Origin: Canna indica
Taxonomy: Eukaryota > Streptophyta > Magnoliopsida > Zingiberales > Cannaceae
Reading direction: 5' to 3'
NCBI GenBank assembly: GCA_034359265.1
Contig: CP136895.1
Span: 40,380,001-40,444,000 of the forward strand
DNA length: 64,000 nucleotides
Every line of letters begins with the position of its first letter. The stretch's first letter is position 1. Below are positions 21,301 through 32,789 of the stretch, in pieces. Position numbers and translations under genes: made by a program. The notes below the pieces were generated by a model. That model ran no database searches, was not told the DNA's origin, and worked only from the letters and a program-made list of their open reading frames with translations.

Positions 21301-22224
21301 AGATGAATCTATGAAGCTTCAAGGCTAAATCAATAAGTGGAGATCAAAACTAGGGCTCTTAGCAAAGATGGCTCAAGAATTCTTGTAGAGATGCAATGAG
21401 TGGCTCTTTGAGGCTTAGAAGCATCGTTAGAAGGTTGGAAATAAGATTGGGATGGGTATTTATAACCCTCCACAAGAAATGGCTCGTCAATGGGCGAAAA
21501 ACTAGCCGTTTCCGCTGTTCGGTCGATGGCCGATCGACCGATCGATCGACCGAAAGCAAACTGTCGCTTAACTCTAAGTTAATAACTTTAAAACATAAGT
21601 GTTATATAGGAATTACCCCCTATTTGGATTTAATAAAAATATCTACAACATAAAAATCCTTAAGAATCAAAATCTAGTTTTTGGGGTCTAGTACAAATTT
21701 TCGAAAAACGGAAATTTTCTAATCTTTCGAGTCAAGAATGGGTAGACTAAAGGCTTCCAAAAAATCCTTAAAAATACCTCGTTATCTAATTTCTACCCAA
21801 GGAACAATTACCGTCATTTTGTGTCAGGAAAATATCTAGGTCATATAGCCCTCCAAGGAGCTCTCTAGGCTTAGTGAATTTCAAGGCGGTTCCTGGTTTT
21901 CATGTTTTGGGGTTTGGGATTGGTTTTTGGGTTCTTATGCATCATCATGAGGATTTACAACATAAACTAGACACCCTAAACCTAGACTCTATCTTCCCGA
22001 CGAATTCGAGCGCATCGACCAACGTCCTTTTGATTTTCTGATTTCTCTGATATTTCCGATCGAGGACGACGTGGGCTAATCGATATGGAACCTGAAAGAA
22101 ACTTTTCATGAAATCCTTAGTTCCATGTTTGTTATCATCAAAACCGAGATTAAGACCAAGGTTGAAAACCTTAAGCCAACAATAGACTCTGGCCGGTCAC
22201 GGGACCCTGAGTTGGGGCATGACA
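18394..22224. mobile_element. H2: solo LTR, same family as 8069-10617, with a nested solo LTR
   Basis: It starts TGTAAGACCC and ends GTTGGGGCATGACA, and is flanked by a perfect five-base duplication GAACT (18389-18393 and 22225-22229). Without the nested LTR and its duplicated target (20719-22181 and five bases) the length is about 2.36 kb, close to the H1 copy. Parallel segments with H1 include the GCTCACTGAGTCCCA-TGTGGACT part (20325 here, 10205 in H1) and the Gly-rich stop-filled body. No coding region of its own was found. Confidence 0.92.
20719..22181 (-). mobile_element. Solo LTR of the E1 group nested in H2
   Basis: Read on the minus strand it starts TGTTGGCTTAAGG and ends ...CATTTACCCAACA. 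Perfect five-base target duplications ATAGA lie at 20714-20718 and 22182-22186. It has the TTTTGATGATAACAAAC motif near its start and a short palindrome cluster (21515-21560). No primer site or internal part is present. Length 1463 bases, close to the 1541 of the E1 LTR. Confidence 0.93.
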
Positions 22225-22355
22225 GAACTCCACCATTTGGTGGTAAGAACTATCAAGTATTGCCAAGTCTGAGAGATAATAAACTCTTGAGTTAATGGAC
22301 ATTGATACCACTTGCCACAAAATCCCTTTCTTATACTGAGCTATGACATGTCAAA

Positions 22356-23145
22356 TGCCTTTAGCTACATTACAAAAGAACAATACAATATATATACACA
22401 CACAACTAAAAGTAAAGAATGGAAGAAAAAAAATTGAGTGATAAAGATGGAGGGGAAAAAGAAACTGAGCAGTACAAAGTCTACAATATATTAGGGTCTG
22501 AAAGTCCATATGAACAACTAAAGATAAGTTGAAGCAATATTGAAATTATTAATACTACATCACCATCTAATCCCACAAAAGCAAAGTCATATCAAATGTT
22601 ACATTCAATATACTGCCTAGTGCCATCATCAAGTTCGCGAACCCACTATAAAGACAATCTAGTACAGTCTCAAGTAAAATGCAAAAACAATATAAAAGAC
22701 TGCATGAAGTAACTCTAACAATTTCTAGTATGTTTGGTGATATCTTTCTCCAGAAAAAGTAAAAAACAAACAATAAATCATATATATGGCATCATCACCA
22801 TTTGATTACTAGAGGACTTGGACAGGTTAATATCAATAGATGCTTAAGTACAAGGACATGATAAAGAAGTAAATTCAGGAACCACATATTTAGATGAAGG
22901 CATTAATAGTCACAAGAAAATGAAAGCCATCAAATTGTGATGGCATCATTACAATCTGATCACTAGAGTTAATACCACTAGATGTTGAAGTACCATTACG
23001 TGATAGAGAAGTTAATCCATGAACCATAGATTTGGCACATCAGTATAGAGGCATGAATACAATCATAAGATATTGAAAGCCAACCAATTTTAACCTAGAT
23101 GTACATCCCAGTCAAGTAAATTCATGAAACAAGACTTGGATGTAC
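22356..23145. other. No recognisable feature
   Basis: AT-rich sequence with only short chance frames. A motif around CATCATCACCATTTGATTACTAGAG (from about 22790) recurs in altered form near 22945 as CATCATTACAATCTGATCACTAGAG-like sequence, so a weak internal direct duplication of about 155 bases may be present. No coding similarity was recognised. Confidence 0.4.
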
Positions 23146-23472
23146 CTGTCCAATAGATACGAGCACAATTCTTCAAATTTGGCCCTTGTATGGGTTGTCT
23201 CAATGTGCTTGGGCCCATCAGTAGTTGCGGTAACAAATGGCAAGTTGTAAATAACAAAATATCAAATTAAAAAAGAAAACTAGAAAGGAGCAAAACATAA
23301 ATGGAATTAAAGATAGAATAGCAAGATGCCTAATGCTCGTTTGAGTCAACGAAGACAATTCCATCTTTGCCTTCTCTGCTGACTGAGTAAGTCTTTGAAG
23401 AGCTTGTTTGTCTTTCAAAAGCTCTATCCCTTCATCTCTCTCAAAGTCAGAGGCAAGCCGGTCAATAATTCT
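23146..23472 (-). pseudogene. Fragment of a plastid-type (stromal) Hsp70 gene, two exons
   Basis: Minus-strand exon 23472-23330 reads [19 protein letters not shown] then [20 protein letters not shown], and exon 23243-23146 reads [20 protein letters not shown] then [13 protein letters not shown]. These are neighbouring segments of the ATPase domain of DnaK-type Hsp70. [17 protein letters not shown] and [12 protein letters not shown] are typical of the chloroplast stromal form and differ from the mitochondrial one. The first exon is preceded by an intact CAG acceptor and the second followed by GTACA, but the 86-base intron between them has GC as donor and lacks an AG acceptor. No other Hsp70 exons were recognised, so this is a gene fragment. 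The functional protein is a plastid import and folding chaperone. Confidence 0.85.
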
Positions 23473-24725
23473 CTGCTTAATGGTGAAAAAAATTAGCAGG
23501 TTTCTACAATGAAGAACAAGAATACATATCCTTCACACCATTGGATCTGCATGCTATAACAAAATTAAAAATTTGTTGCACCATTGTATCTTGAAATAAA
23601 ATTTTAAGAGTATATAGCTTCTTACTAGCAAAAAATAGGGGAGCTGCAACAGCAATACCTTTAGTATGAGCCAAATAAAAAAGAGTATATAAATGAGGTA
23701 GAAGCTGATACCGTCTTAGCAGCGCAAGGCGACATACTTTTTTACATAATGTTAGAATTGCTTGAAACACCCTTAGATATACAAAAGCAATATCGAACAA
23801 TCTTAATATCCAAAAAACAATCATACAAGTTAATTTGTTGTTCTTAATAAATGATTAAAATTAGTGATCTAACTTTACAATGAAGCATATTCAAGGCTAC
23901 TGCTGAAATGGTATAAATTTTAAGCAAGCAAAGATCTGCATCTATGGAACTGCATTTGGAAGTCTATAAATTTTCAGCCCTCCACACAAAAAAAGGATGA
24001 TCTTTGAAGTGAAATGCAGTAAGCATAAAAATGATGTATAAAACAATAAATCAATCAAACAAGAAGAATTTGATTATTTGACTACTATAGAACATAATAA
24101 ATTTGCAACCATAACATTTGCTAATTTTGCTTAATTGAAAAGACGGGCTCATGGTGATTTTATATTAGTAAAGTAGCAATATGTACGTCTACGGAACACT
24201 TGCCAACTGGGTTGATATTGCCACTAAGGATGGAAACTTCAAACCAAATCCATGGTGAAGCCAATTGAGAAAGGTTGGACCAAATTTGACTAGGAATTGG
24301 GAATCTGGGGCATAACTTTTAAAATCTGTGTCCGGGGAATTGAATAGCCAATATCATTATTCCCTAACCTAGAGCACGCCAGCTGATGTCTTGCCTAAGC
24401 TACAACATGAAAGAAACTCAACATGAAATGAGGTAGCTTATTGGCATTACTCCTTAATTGCCTCACATGTAGCATTAATTAATTCAAGGAATATGTATAT
24501 TTATAGCTTGCAAATTGAAAGACAAGAACAAACAGCAGAAAAAATATGTGGACATCAATGGTTGAAAAAGGACTTGTGAGAGAACTGGCTGCAGCACATC
24601 AATTAAATTAGTTCTTTCAACAAATTAAATTAAACAATATATAGAGCCTGATTTAATTCTTGGTCATAACAGTACTTTATTCTGACTTGTGCTTTTTGGT
24701 TTCTTCTCCCTTCTACATGAAGTTA
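23473..24725. other. No recognisable feature
   Basis: AT-rich sequence between the Hsp70 and VPS35 fragments. A minus-strand frame at 23504-23824 (106 codons) is hydrophobic, but resembles nothing known to me and lies where intron-like sequence would be expected. Nothing else could be supported. Confidence 0.4.
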
Positions 24726-26337
24726 CTAGTCCTTGTTGATATGAGGTTTCGAAGGATAAATTGTTTGCTCACTCCTTTGCTTTGCCCCTCTAATTTTGAA
24801 GGTGTCTGATGTGCTATCACTTTGAGTCTCAGTTTTGATGAGATCTATTAGATCCTGAATTAAAGAACTTCTAAGTCGGATGTGAAGAATCAAATGGGAA
24901 ACTATAAAGGAACACCATGTTCTTGTGTTAATTCTTTGCTTGCTTGTTATATAGTCTACAAGTATTTGAGTCGTCTTGTTTGTTATATAGTCTACAAGTA
25001 TTTGAGTCAAGAATTCACCACATATTGGTATTAAAATATGCTAGTTAATGATAAACATTAACTAAATCAACACAAACCACTTCAAAGTCAACCAAATCTA
25101 CATGATTTAGCAACCTGAATAAGGATGAAATTTGTTTGAAAATGCCTGAAAAAACAACTGCAAGAGTGATTTGATCCACAAGTTACTCGATTTAAATAAA
25201 CAAGACCCAACAAACACAGATTAATATGCATTAACTAGATCCAAACTACTTACTGTAAACCTTGGCACAACACAAACAAAGGAGCTGACATTCTCAACTA
25301 GGAGTTCTGGTGATCATGGAACTGTGCAATTCTGGATAGTTGAGGGCATAAAATAAATGCATTAGGTTCAGCAAAGGAATGACTAGGAGTTAGTGTATCT
25401 TTGTTCTCAACACCAAACACATTCATCCTCTGAAGAGTTCCTATAATTAAGTGAATGGCAGTCACTTGCGCTTTGGAGTCCTGCTCAAACAAATATCATA
25501 TTCAAGATAAGGAAAGGAATTTAAAATTTACATGGGATGATAAGACTGAAATGCTCTTTCTTGATATGTCATCCTAAACATGGCATAAACCCATTCACTT
25601 TAGAACCTGCAGGTTGAGTCTTCTGTTTAGGTTACTTACCGCAACCTCCTCTTATGGGACAATAAATAACAGCACCAAAGTAGAAAAAACCCATTCACTT
25701 TATAAAACAAATGCTTGAGTGAAAAAACCATAAGCAACAGGTTCTAGATCACAGACATTTGCTGCCTGAAGTAGAAAAACCAGTAACCAATTATCTCCAG
25801 CTTTCTTATGGGACAATAAATAATAGCACCGAAGAAAAATACACAAACCTCTGCACATTGTAAGTACAATCTTAGAGCAAGCTCTGGTGAAGGAACAGAT
25901 GCTAATGCCTCAATAGTCTGAAACAGATTACAGCATAAATATGATAAATTACATGTTAGAGATTTTTCCATTTTACAATTCTGTGGAGCCCTGACTGAGT
26001 AGAAAATAAGCATAAGCTTTTAGCAAGCAATTCAGGATTAACCATAAAATATTTGGTATCAGATTACTTTGTCTTATGAATATAGTTATTCATCTTAAAC
26101 TATCATGTCTACTATACAATAAATAAGTAACTACTATCTAGCCTAACTAGATATTGGTGAGTACTATAATTTTTTCATTATTAAGGCCATAGAAGCATAA
26201 AAGAGGTAAAAATGCAAAACAAGGTAGAAGGCCCGAAAATAATTAACCTGGTGCACAATTTGAAAAATCTTCTTCGGTGTTGCAGCAACTTCTTCACCAA
26301 TCGCATCTCCATCTTGACCGTGCAAATGTCTGACCAA
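24726..26337 (-). pseudogene. Fragment of VPS35 (retromer subunit), at least four exons
   Basis: Minus-strand exons in gene order are: 26337-26248 (LVRHLHGQDGDAIGEEVAAT then PKKIFQIVHQ); 25917-25849 (TIEALASVPSPELALRLYLQ then CAE); 25480 to about 25388 (DSKAQVTAIHLIIGTLQRMN then VFGVENKDTLT); and about 24875-24800 (SLIQDLIDLIKTETQSDSTS). All belong to the C-terminal part of VPS35, the large subunit of the retromer complex that sorts cargo at endosomes. CAG acceptors and GT donors around the first two exons are intact. The coding between the second and third exon (around the usual EPVAYEFFTQA part) and most of that between the third and fourth is missing, and the third exon stops matching after DTLT. 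The piece is thus an internal fragment and not a working gene. A 39-base tandem pair (GTCTACAAGTATTTGAGTC) at about 24955-25013 lies next to the last exon. Confidence 0.88.
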
Positions 26338-26612
26338 CTGCAGGCCACCAAAACAATATCAAGTAGGCTCAGCTGGTGCTAAGAGCATATAAACTGTGGA
26401 AATTTTGCTGGGTAAAAAATCCGATCCATTGAAGAAAAGCTGGTAATCAGAATAAGCAGTGGTAATCAAAGTCAAAGAATTTCCTCATGAATGTATTCAA
26501 GCTTGCAATATTATTTTGGAATACGTTGATAAGTGCCTTTGGCTGCAAATCCAGGCCAGTTTAATTTGGAAAATCTTTAGAATGAACACAAGTTACCAAG
26601 AAAGGAATAAAA
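26338..26612. other. Intron-like sequence between the VPS35 fragment and CACTA2
   Basis: The VPS35 fragment begins at an acceptor at 26338-26340, and upstream there is only intron-like AT-rich sequence up to the start of the next transposon. No upstream VPS35 exon is seen, so CACTA2 or an earlier break removed the contact with the rest of the gene. Confidence 0.4.
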
Positions 26613-26880
26613 CACTACTACATTTTGGCTCTGTGGCCACGCCACTTTTGGGAACGGTTTTGAATACTGTTCCCATAGTATATTGGCTAAGGGAACACAA
26701 TAAAAAACCGTTCCCATAGCCAATATATGAGAACGGTTTTCGAAACTGTTCCCTTATTCCTCATACTATGGGGAAAAAAAAGGAACCGTTCCCGTAGCCA
26801 ATTTATGGGAACGATTTCCGAAACTATTCCCATAGTCTAATATGGCTAGTGTTCATTAAACCGTTCCTATAGCAAATTAA
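26613..26880 (+). repeat. Subterminal repeats of CACTA2
   Basis: The motif GGGAACGGTTT and its complement AAACCGTTCCC occur, exactly or with one or two changes, at least seven times (about 26650, 26665, 26707, 26731, 26747, 26785, 26808, 26860), often as head-to-head pairs around a TATTGGCTA spacer. In En/Spm such motifs bind the small TNPA/TNP1 protein; the binding here is inferred from the family. Confidence 0.8.
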
Positions 26881-26936
26881 TTATGTGCTCGTGTTCATTA
26901 AACTGTTAGTAATTTGAAAATTAATTATTAAATACA

Positions 26937-27342
26937 ATGGGTAATGCGAATCTTTGCTTTTTCCCTCACCCTATGACAAAACCCTCCCAAAAACCCTCAT
27001 CATCTCCACCGCCCAACTCAAAACAGTGCCGTAGAACTCCCCTCATCATCTCCACCTCCCTTTCTGAGGAACCCTCGGCCATCCCTTTCTCCGCCTCCCC
27101 TCAAACCCTCAGCAGTCATCATCGAAGAAGAGCTCGATGTGATCCAGATCAACCCTCTGCGATGCCTCTGTGGCGATCCAAACAGTGATCCCCTCAAACG
27201 CCTCTACGACACCGAACGGCATGACACCACCGTCTGCCTAGTGACATCGCGATCCAAATCCAAGTTCGTCTCTCCCTCCCCAAGTTCGTCGGCATCTAAC
27301 TTATTGAAATTAACTATTGTGATGTCAATCGTGGGTGCATAG
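26937..27342 (+). pseudogene. GC-rich unrecognised exon-like segment near the CACTA2 5' end
   Basis: This 400-base stretch is much richer in C and G than its surroundings and has Pro/Ser-rich coding character. Two overlapping frames are open: one from ATG 26937, and one from about 27068 that reads IEEELDVIQINPLRCLCGDP and SDPLKRLYDTERHDTTVCLV (27121-27245). The second looks like a conserved protein segment, but I cannot name it. It could be the 5' leader exon of the transposon or a captured host fragment. 27343-28868, up to the transposase start, is AT-rich with nothing recognisable. Confidence 0.4.
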
Positions 27343-28868
27343 GTTAACTTTGCTATAGAAGGAGAAGAATCATGAGATTCCTCAAATCTTCTGTTTATCT
27401 CCTTCTGTCTTCTCTCAAATTCCTTTATCCCCAAATCATGAGATTCTGTGAATCAATATTTATATCCAGTAAAAATAGGAGCAACTGCTATGCTTATCAG
27501 ATTCTGAAATCCATTTAATTACTTCCACTTCTTCCTTCAAGCCAAGGAAATGATGAATCAATAGACCACGAAAAACTATAGAGCTTGCTCATCAAGTCCA
27601 ACTAAATTTTATCCAGTTAATTAAAATCTATGATTAATCAGAGAGTTTTCAATCTTATCGAAATGAAATCACTTCAACTCCGATCCCGGTGAAATTTGAT
27701 CGAAACATAATGCAAACTGTTTGGTATATAGTGCATAGTTTCACAAGAGAAAGGAAGGAAGGGGAAAAAATCCATCACAGGTGAAGATGAAATGATTAAA
27801 AATTCTCTAAAAACATCTGTCGTCCTTCTACAGATTGCCAGAGGAGGCTTAAAAAATATCTTTTCTTTGATCTCATTTCACCTCGATCGTCATGAAAGTT
27901 TTTCCCATCTCCCTTTCTCTTCTTCCTTTAATTTTGTACAGCATGCAATCCATTGTATTTCCACATGCTTGTCTGATTTGAGTATACCCAAGTTGTTTGT
28001 TTATTCTTGGATATGAAGAAAGTTTCCCTTTCTGTACTTCTTGTATTTTTTCTTGCTATTTAGTATAATGGCATTGCTCTGATCATGTTGAGAATACTAT
28101 ATTTTAACATAAATCGGATTATATGAAAATTTCTATTTCAATCATTGGAATAAATGTTGAGAATATATTTGGCGTATTAGATGAGAAACGAGAGAAAAAA
28201 ATGAAACACACACAAGAACACACAAGTTTATATAGGGCGACACAAGCCCACAGCCCAAAGGGCCCAAAAAATCTCCGAGGGCTCCACCGCCACACCCCTG
28301 GCAACATAAATATCAATCGCCTAAGACTCTGTATAGCGCAACATAAGAGGGTTAGGGCAAATCAATCGTCATACATCCCAACAATAAAGATAAAGCGAAT
28401 ACAATCCAATCGTCATTCATATATGTGGCATGCAAAAGAGTATTATGACTGACGATAATTAAGAACCAAGTATGGCTCAGCAAATCTAATAAATATCAGG
28501 TTGATATTGGTGTTTACAGTACCAATCAGTATCATTGGTTTTTTTAGATTTTTTCAAACTAGCTAGATTTGATTTATGCCATTACATTTCCTTTCTCTTA
28601 GGTTTTCATCAGGTTTGACTTAAAATCATAGGACAATCACATTCACTTTGGTTTTTCTCATACTTTGTTCTAAGTGTTCTCATATTTGTTCTACATGTTT
28701 TTCTCATAATTACCATTAAATTTAATTAATGTTGAGTTCAAGATGATCACTTACTTTAAAGATGATCATATTTGTTGCGCTATTTTGGAGTTGCATGTAT
28801 AACTCATCAAGTTGGTGTTGTCGTTTCTTACCCTTTGCATTTTTTATTTATGTAGTTAAGTGAAATCA

Positions 28869-31800
28869 ATGGATAAAGAATGGGTTCAAATGCCGAGATA
28901 TAGTACAGAGTATATCAATGGTGTCCAATATTTCCTAGATTTTGCTTATAATAAAGGAAGGCCTCAGGGAGGGGAGATTTTATGCCCTTGTGCGAAATAT
29001 GGTAATGGTCGTTGGTTGACAAAAGATGTAGTCTTTGAACATTTAATAGACTATGGATTTCTAAAAGGCTACACTGATTGGGTAAACCATGGCGAGGTGT
29101 TAACAATGCCCACAGAAGAGGATGATGACATCGATGATGGAGAGAATTGCATGGATGGCATGGATGATATGGATGGATTGTTGCATGATAGATTTAGAGA
29201 AGTGGCAGAGGAAGATGGAGTTACAGAGGGTCATAATGAAGATGCCAAAAAGTTTTATAATTTATTAGAGGAGGCAAACAAGGAATTGTACCCCGATTGT
29301 AAAAATTTCTCTACCTTATCCTTCACCATTCGGTTATATTTGATGAAGTATCTCTTTGGCTGGAGTAATGTATCATTCAATGCACTCTTAGAGCTACTAA
29401 AAGAAGCTATGCCAGATTTGAACATCCCCCAACCTTTTAATAAAACAAGAGCCATGATAAGGGACTTGGGCCTTGATTGATTATAAAAAGATTGATGCTT
29501 GTCCCAATAATTGTATGTTATATTGGAAAGAGCATGACAAAGACAAGTCTTGTCATCTTTGCAGTGCTTCATGGTGGGTTTAGAATTCTCAAGCAGAGAA
29601 TGAGCTAGAAAATCCCAAGCAAGGCCACAAAGTAGCGGCTAAAGTTTTAAGAAACTTTTCGTTAATTCCTAGACTTCAAAGGTTGTTCATGTGTGAGAGG
29701 ACTGCAAATTTAATGAGGTGGCATGAGGAAGAGCGAATAAGAGAGGGAAAGTTAAGGCATCCTACTGATGGCAGAGCATGGAAGGACTTCGATGAGCGTT
29801 ATCCTGATTTTGCTAGTGACCCACGCAACATAAGACTTGGGCTGACTAGCGATGGATTCAATCCATATAGGACCATGAGTATTTCTTATAGTATATGGCC
29901 GGTAATACTTATGCCATACAATCTTCCACCATGGTTATGTATGAAGTCAGAGTATTATATGTTGTCTTTAATTATCCCTGGACCACACTCTCCTGGGACT
30001 GATATTGATGTGTACTTGCAACCATTGGTTGAAGAGTTGAAAATTGTGTGGGAGCGGGGAGTAGACACATATGATGCTTCAAAGAATCAAACTTTTAAGT
30101 TGCGAGCAGCCCTTTTATGGACTATTAGTGATTTTCCTAGATATGCTATGTTGAGTGGTTGGAGCACAAAGGTAAAATTAGCATGTCCATCTTGTAATTA
30201 TAACACTAATTCGGCTTACTTGAAGCATAGCAGAAAGATGTGTTATATGGATCACCGTATTTTCTTGCCGATGAGTCATGATTATAGAAGAAACACACGG
30301 GATTTCAATGGAAAAGAAGAACTTAGGCATGCTCTTAATTTGTTAGAAGGGACAAAGATCTTGGACTTGTTGCAAGACTTTGTCAATTCATTTGGGAAGA
30401 TGCAAAAGAAAAGCATTGGTGGTCCTTGGAAGAAGAGGTCCATTTTTTTTTTAATTGTTATATTGGAAGCATAATAGACTACAACATAATCTTGATGTCA
30501 TGCATATTGAAAAGAACATATTTGACAATATGATACGGACTTTGTTGGACATAACGGGGAAGACAAAAGATCATGTTAATGCTCGTTTAGATTTGCAAGA
30601 GCTGGGAATTAGAAAGAAACTTCATCCGAAACCAGTGGATCAAGGCAAGAAAGTAAAGTATGCAAAAGCATTTGTTAACATGAACAAAAATGAGAAGTCT
30701 ATTTTCTGTAGCATTCTCAAGGAAGCAAAATTACCCGATGGTTGTGCAACAAATATTTCAAGATGTGTTCACCAAGATGGCTTGAAAGTCTCAGGGTACA
30801 AGAGTCATGATGCTCATTTCATGCTACACTACTTTCTCCCAGTAGCAATGATTAGCACACTTCCTCACCACGTGGCCTATCCTTTGATACGTCTATGTTC
30901 TTTTTTTCGTTCCATATGTCAAAGAGTTATTGATGTGAATGATTTAGAGACCTTAGAATTTGAGATTGCAGAAACACTTTGCCAATTAGAGTGGATTTTT
31001 CCTGCTCCATTTTTTGACGTAATGCTCCATTTGCCTATTCACCTACCAAATGAGATAAGATTAGGTGGTCCCATTCATTCTCAGTGGGTGTATTCACCAA
31101 AAAGAGAGTTGGGAAAGCTGAAGGCTTACGTGCGCAATAAAGCTCGTCCAGAAGGTTCAATAGCTGAGGGTTACTTGGTTGAGGAATGCTTGACATTTTG
31201 CTCAAATTATATGAACTCTAATGTGGAGACACGGTGGAATAGAGTGACGAAAAATGCTGACACATGTGAGTCTTTTGATGCTGAGCTTTCTAGCTTTTTT
31301 GTACCCTTGGATCGTTCTATAGGAGGGAAGAAAAAAGGTAATTTATTTTCGATGGGCAATAATGAAAAGAACCAAGCTCACCGGTATATCTTGTTCAATG
31401 GGCAGCGTGATGCAAGTCGCAGGACACAAACAGTGGTGTCACTTTGGTGTCAATCACTCAAAGTTTTGCTAGTATAGTAGTAAGGATCAAAATCCGACGA
31501 CGAATGCAGTTACTTATTATGGTGCAATTAATGAAATAATTAAGCTAGACTATTATGGTAATTTCAAGTTTGTCTTGTTTAGATGTGATTGGTTTGAAGT
31601 AGAATTAGAAAAGTATGGGTTGACTTGTGTCCACTTCGATAAAAAATGTTATATGGATGATCCATTTGTGCTCGCTTCTCAAGTCCAACAGTTCTTCTAT
31701 GTTCGCGATCCCTCTAATGACAATAGGTATTACGTTATGAAAACTCTTCATAGAGAGATTTCTAATGTGAATAACCAATCATATTGTGCCGAAGAAATAT

Positions 31801-31982
31801 ATAATATTGAGTCATCTGAACCAGCAACTAATTTGTCTTTGCCTGATGATGAAATTGATGTTGAATGGGCAAGGGACGACATAGAGCCCACCATTGCTGA
31901 AAATTATTCAGCTGTTTCAAATGAAATTGAGTCTGAAGAAGAGTCCGACTTTGATGACACACTCTGGGACTACTTTGATTGA
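28869..31982 (+). pseudogene. TNP2-like CACTA transposase
   Basis: The reading starts at ATG 28869 (MDKEWVQMPRYSTEYINGVQ). Domains in order: the transposase-associated domain (28869-29105, with a CPCAKYGN motif), Transposase_21 (about 29300-30440, with AMIRDLGLD, ACPNNCMLYWKEHD and a CPSCNYNTNSA motif), a DUF4218-type region (30480-31260, HNLDVMHIEKNIFDN and HFMLHYFLPVAMI) and a DUF4216-type region (31575-31770, CDWFEVELEKYG and PFVLASQVQQFFYVRD). It makes the double-strand cuts that move CACTA elements. Lesions: a one-base frameshift or stop at 29478, a stop near 29581, a frameshift at the T-run 30443-30452, and loss of frame around 31477-31575. Length and order match intact TNP2 genes. Confidence 0.92.
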
Positions 31983-32789
31983 TATTCCTGTATTTTCACA
32001 TTTTCATATATAAATGGGATGTTATTCTTGTGTTGAAGAAACATACAATTATGAAGTTTGGAGCTATATATTCATGGACTTTTGATGACACCACTATTTT
32101 CTTTTGTTGTGGAAGAAAATAGTCATGTGCAAGATGACTATTCTGCAGGCTGTTTTCTTTTCTTTTATTTTCCTATATTGAGATTGAAAAAGATCAAGAG
32201 TCAAAGTTTGGGGACATTATAATTCATTATATTCTACAACCATTAACAGATGCCAACTTTCCTGCTAACCCAAGCTTTTCCTGGTTTCTCTCCTTTAGGC
32301 TTTAAGAATCTTCAGCTCATTACACACATGACCAAAACAGTACTACATCTAAAAGCATATATTATTTGATTTCCATATTAAATGTGATTGTATATTAATT
32401 AATTAATTAACTAATGCATGTTCAGCATTCTACATATGAATATATGGCTCATTCTTTATACATTTCATATCAAAATTAGCTTTTAAATGGAGTTGATGAG
32501 GTTCTGCTTCCTTCCATTCTGAAGTGGAATGGAGTTGATGAGGTTCTGCTTCCTTCCATTCTGAAGCTTCCACTGCATCAATGAATGGTCCACACGCTCA
32601 ATGGCAGAATACTTTCTAGTTAGCTCATTCTTTTTTGGTGTTTTTATTATTCTGAAAGTACCCTACAGAAGGACAGATCTAATTCTAAGAAGACAGCTTA
32701 AATTTATATGATTTGTACTTCTTTCTTGCATAATATACTGTATGGTCATATAAAAACTAATGCTTTAGAACAATACATGATCATAATAT
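31983..32789. other. Region after the transposase gene, with a short tandem duplication
   Basis: AT-rich sequence with no coding signal. GGAGTTGATGAGGTTCTGCT is present twice in tandem (period about 41, 32488-32568). ATTAATTAATTAATTAA lies at 32395. Nothing else could be supported. Confidence 0.5.

Larger units (their letters stand above)
18263..22355 (-). pseudogene. Unrecognised exon split by a solo LTR
   Basis: When the solo LTR 18394-22224 and one GAACT are left out, the minus-strand reading 22355-22230 joins 18393-18263 in one frame and stays open for about 85 codons, ending in TGA at 18263-18265. Recognisable parts are SRVYYLSDLAILD before the junction and VETTLFGQNEPHVWYY after it. 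The composition looks like a real protein (mixed Trp, Tyr, His, Pro) and not like AT-rich noise. I do not recognise the family. It lies on the same strand as the VPS35 and Hsp70 fragments, so it may be another piece of a captured or duplicated gene. Confidence 0.35.

Noticed and set aside
23218..26337. Working VPS35 or Hsp70 gene
   Set aside because: Only internal exons are present, segments between them are missing, and an Hsp70 splice site is lost.
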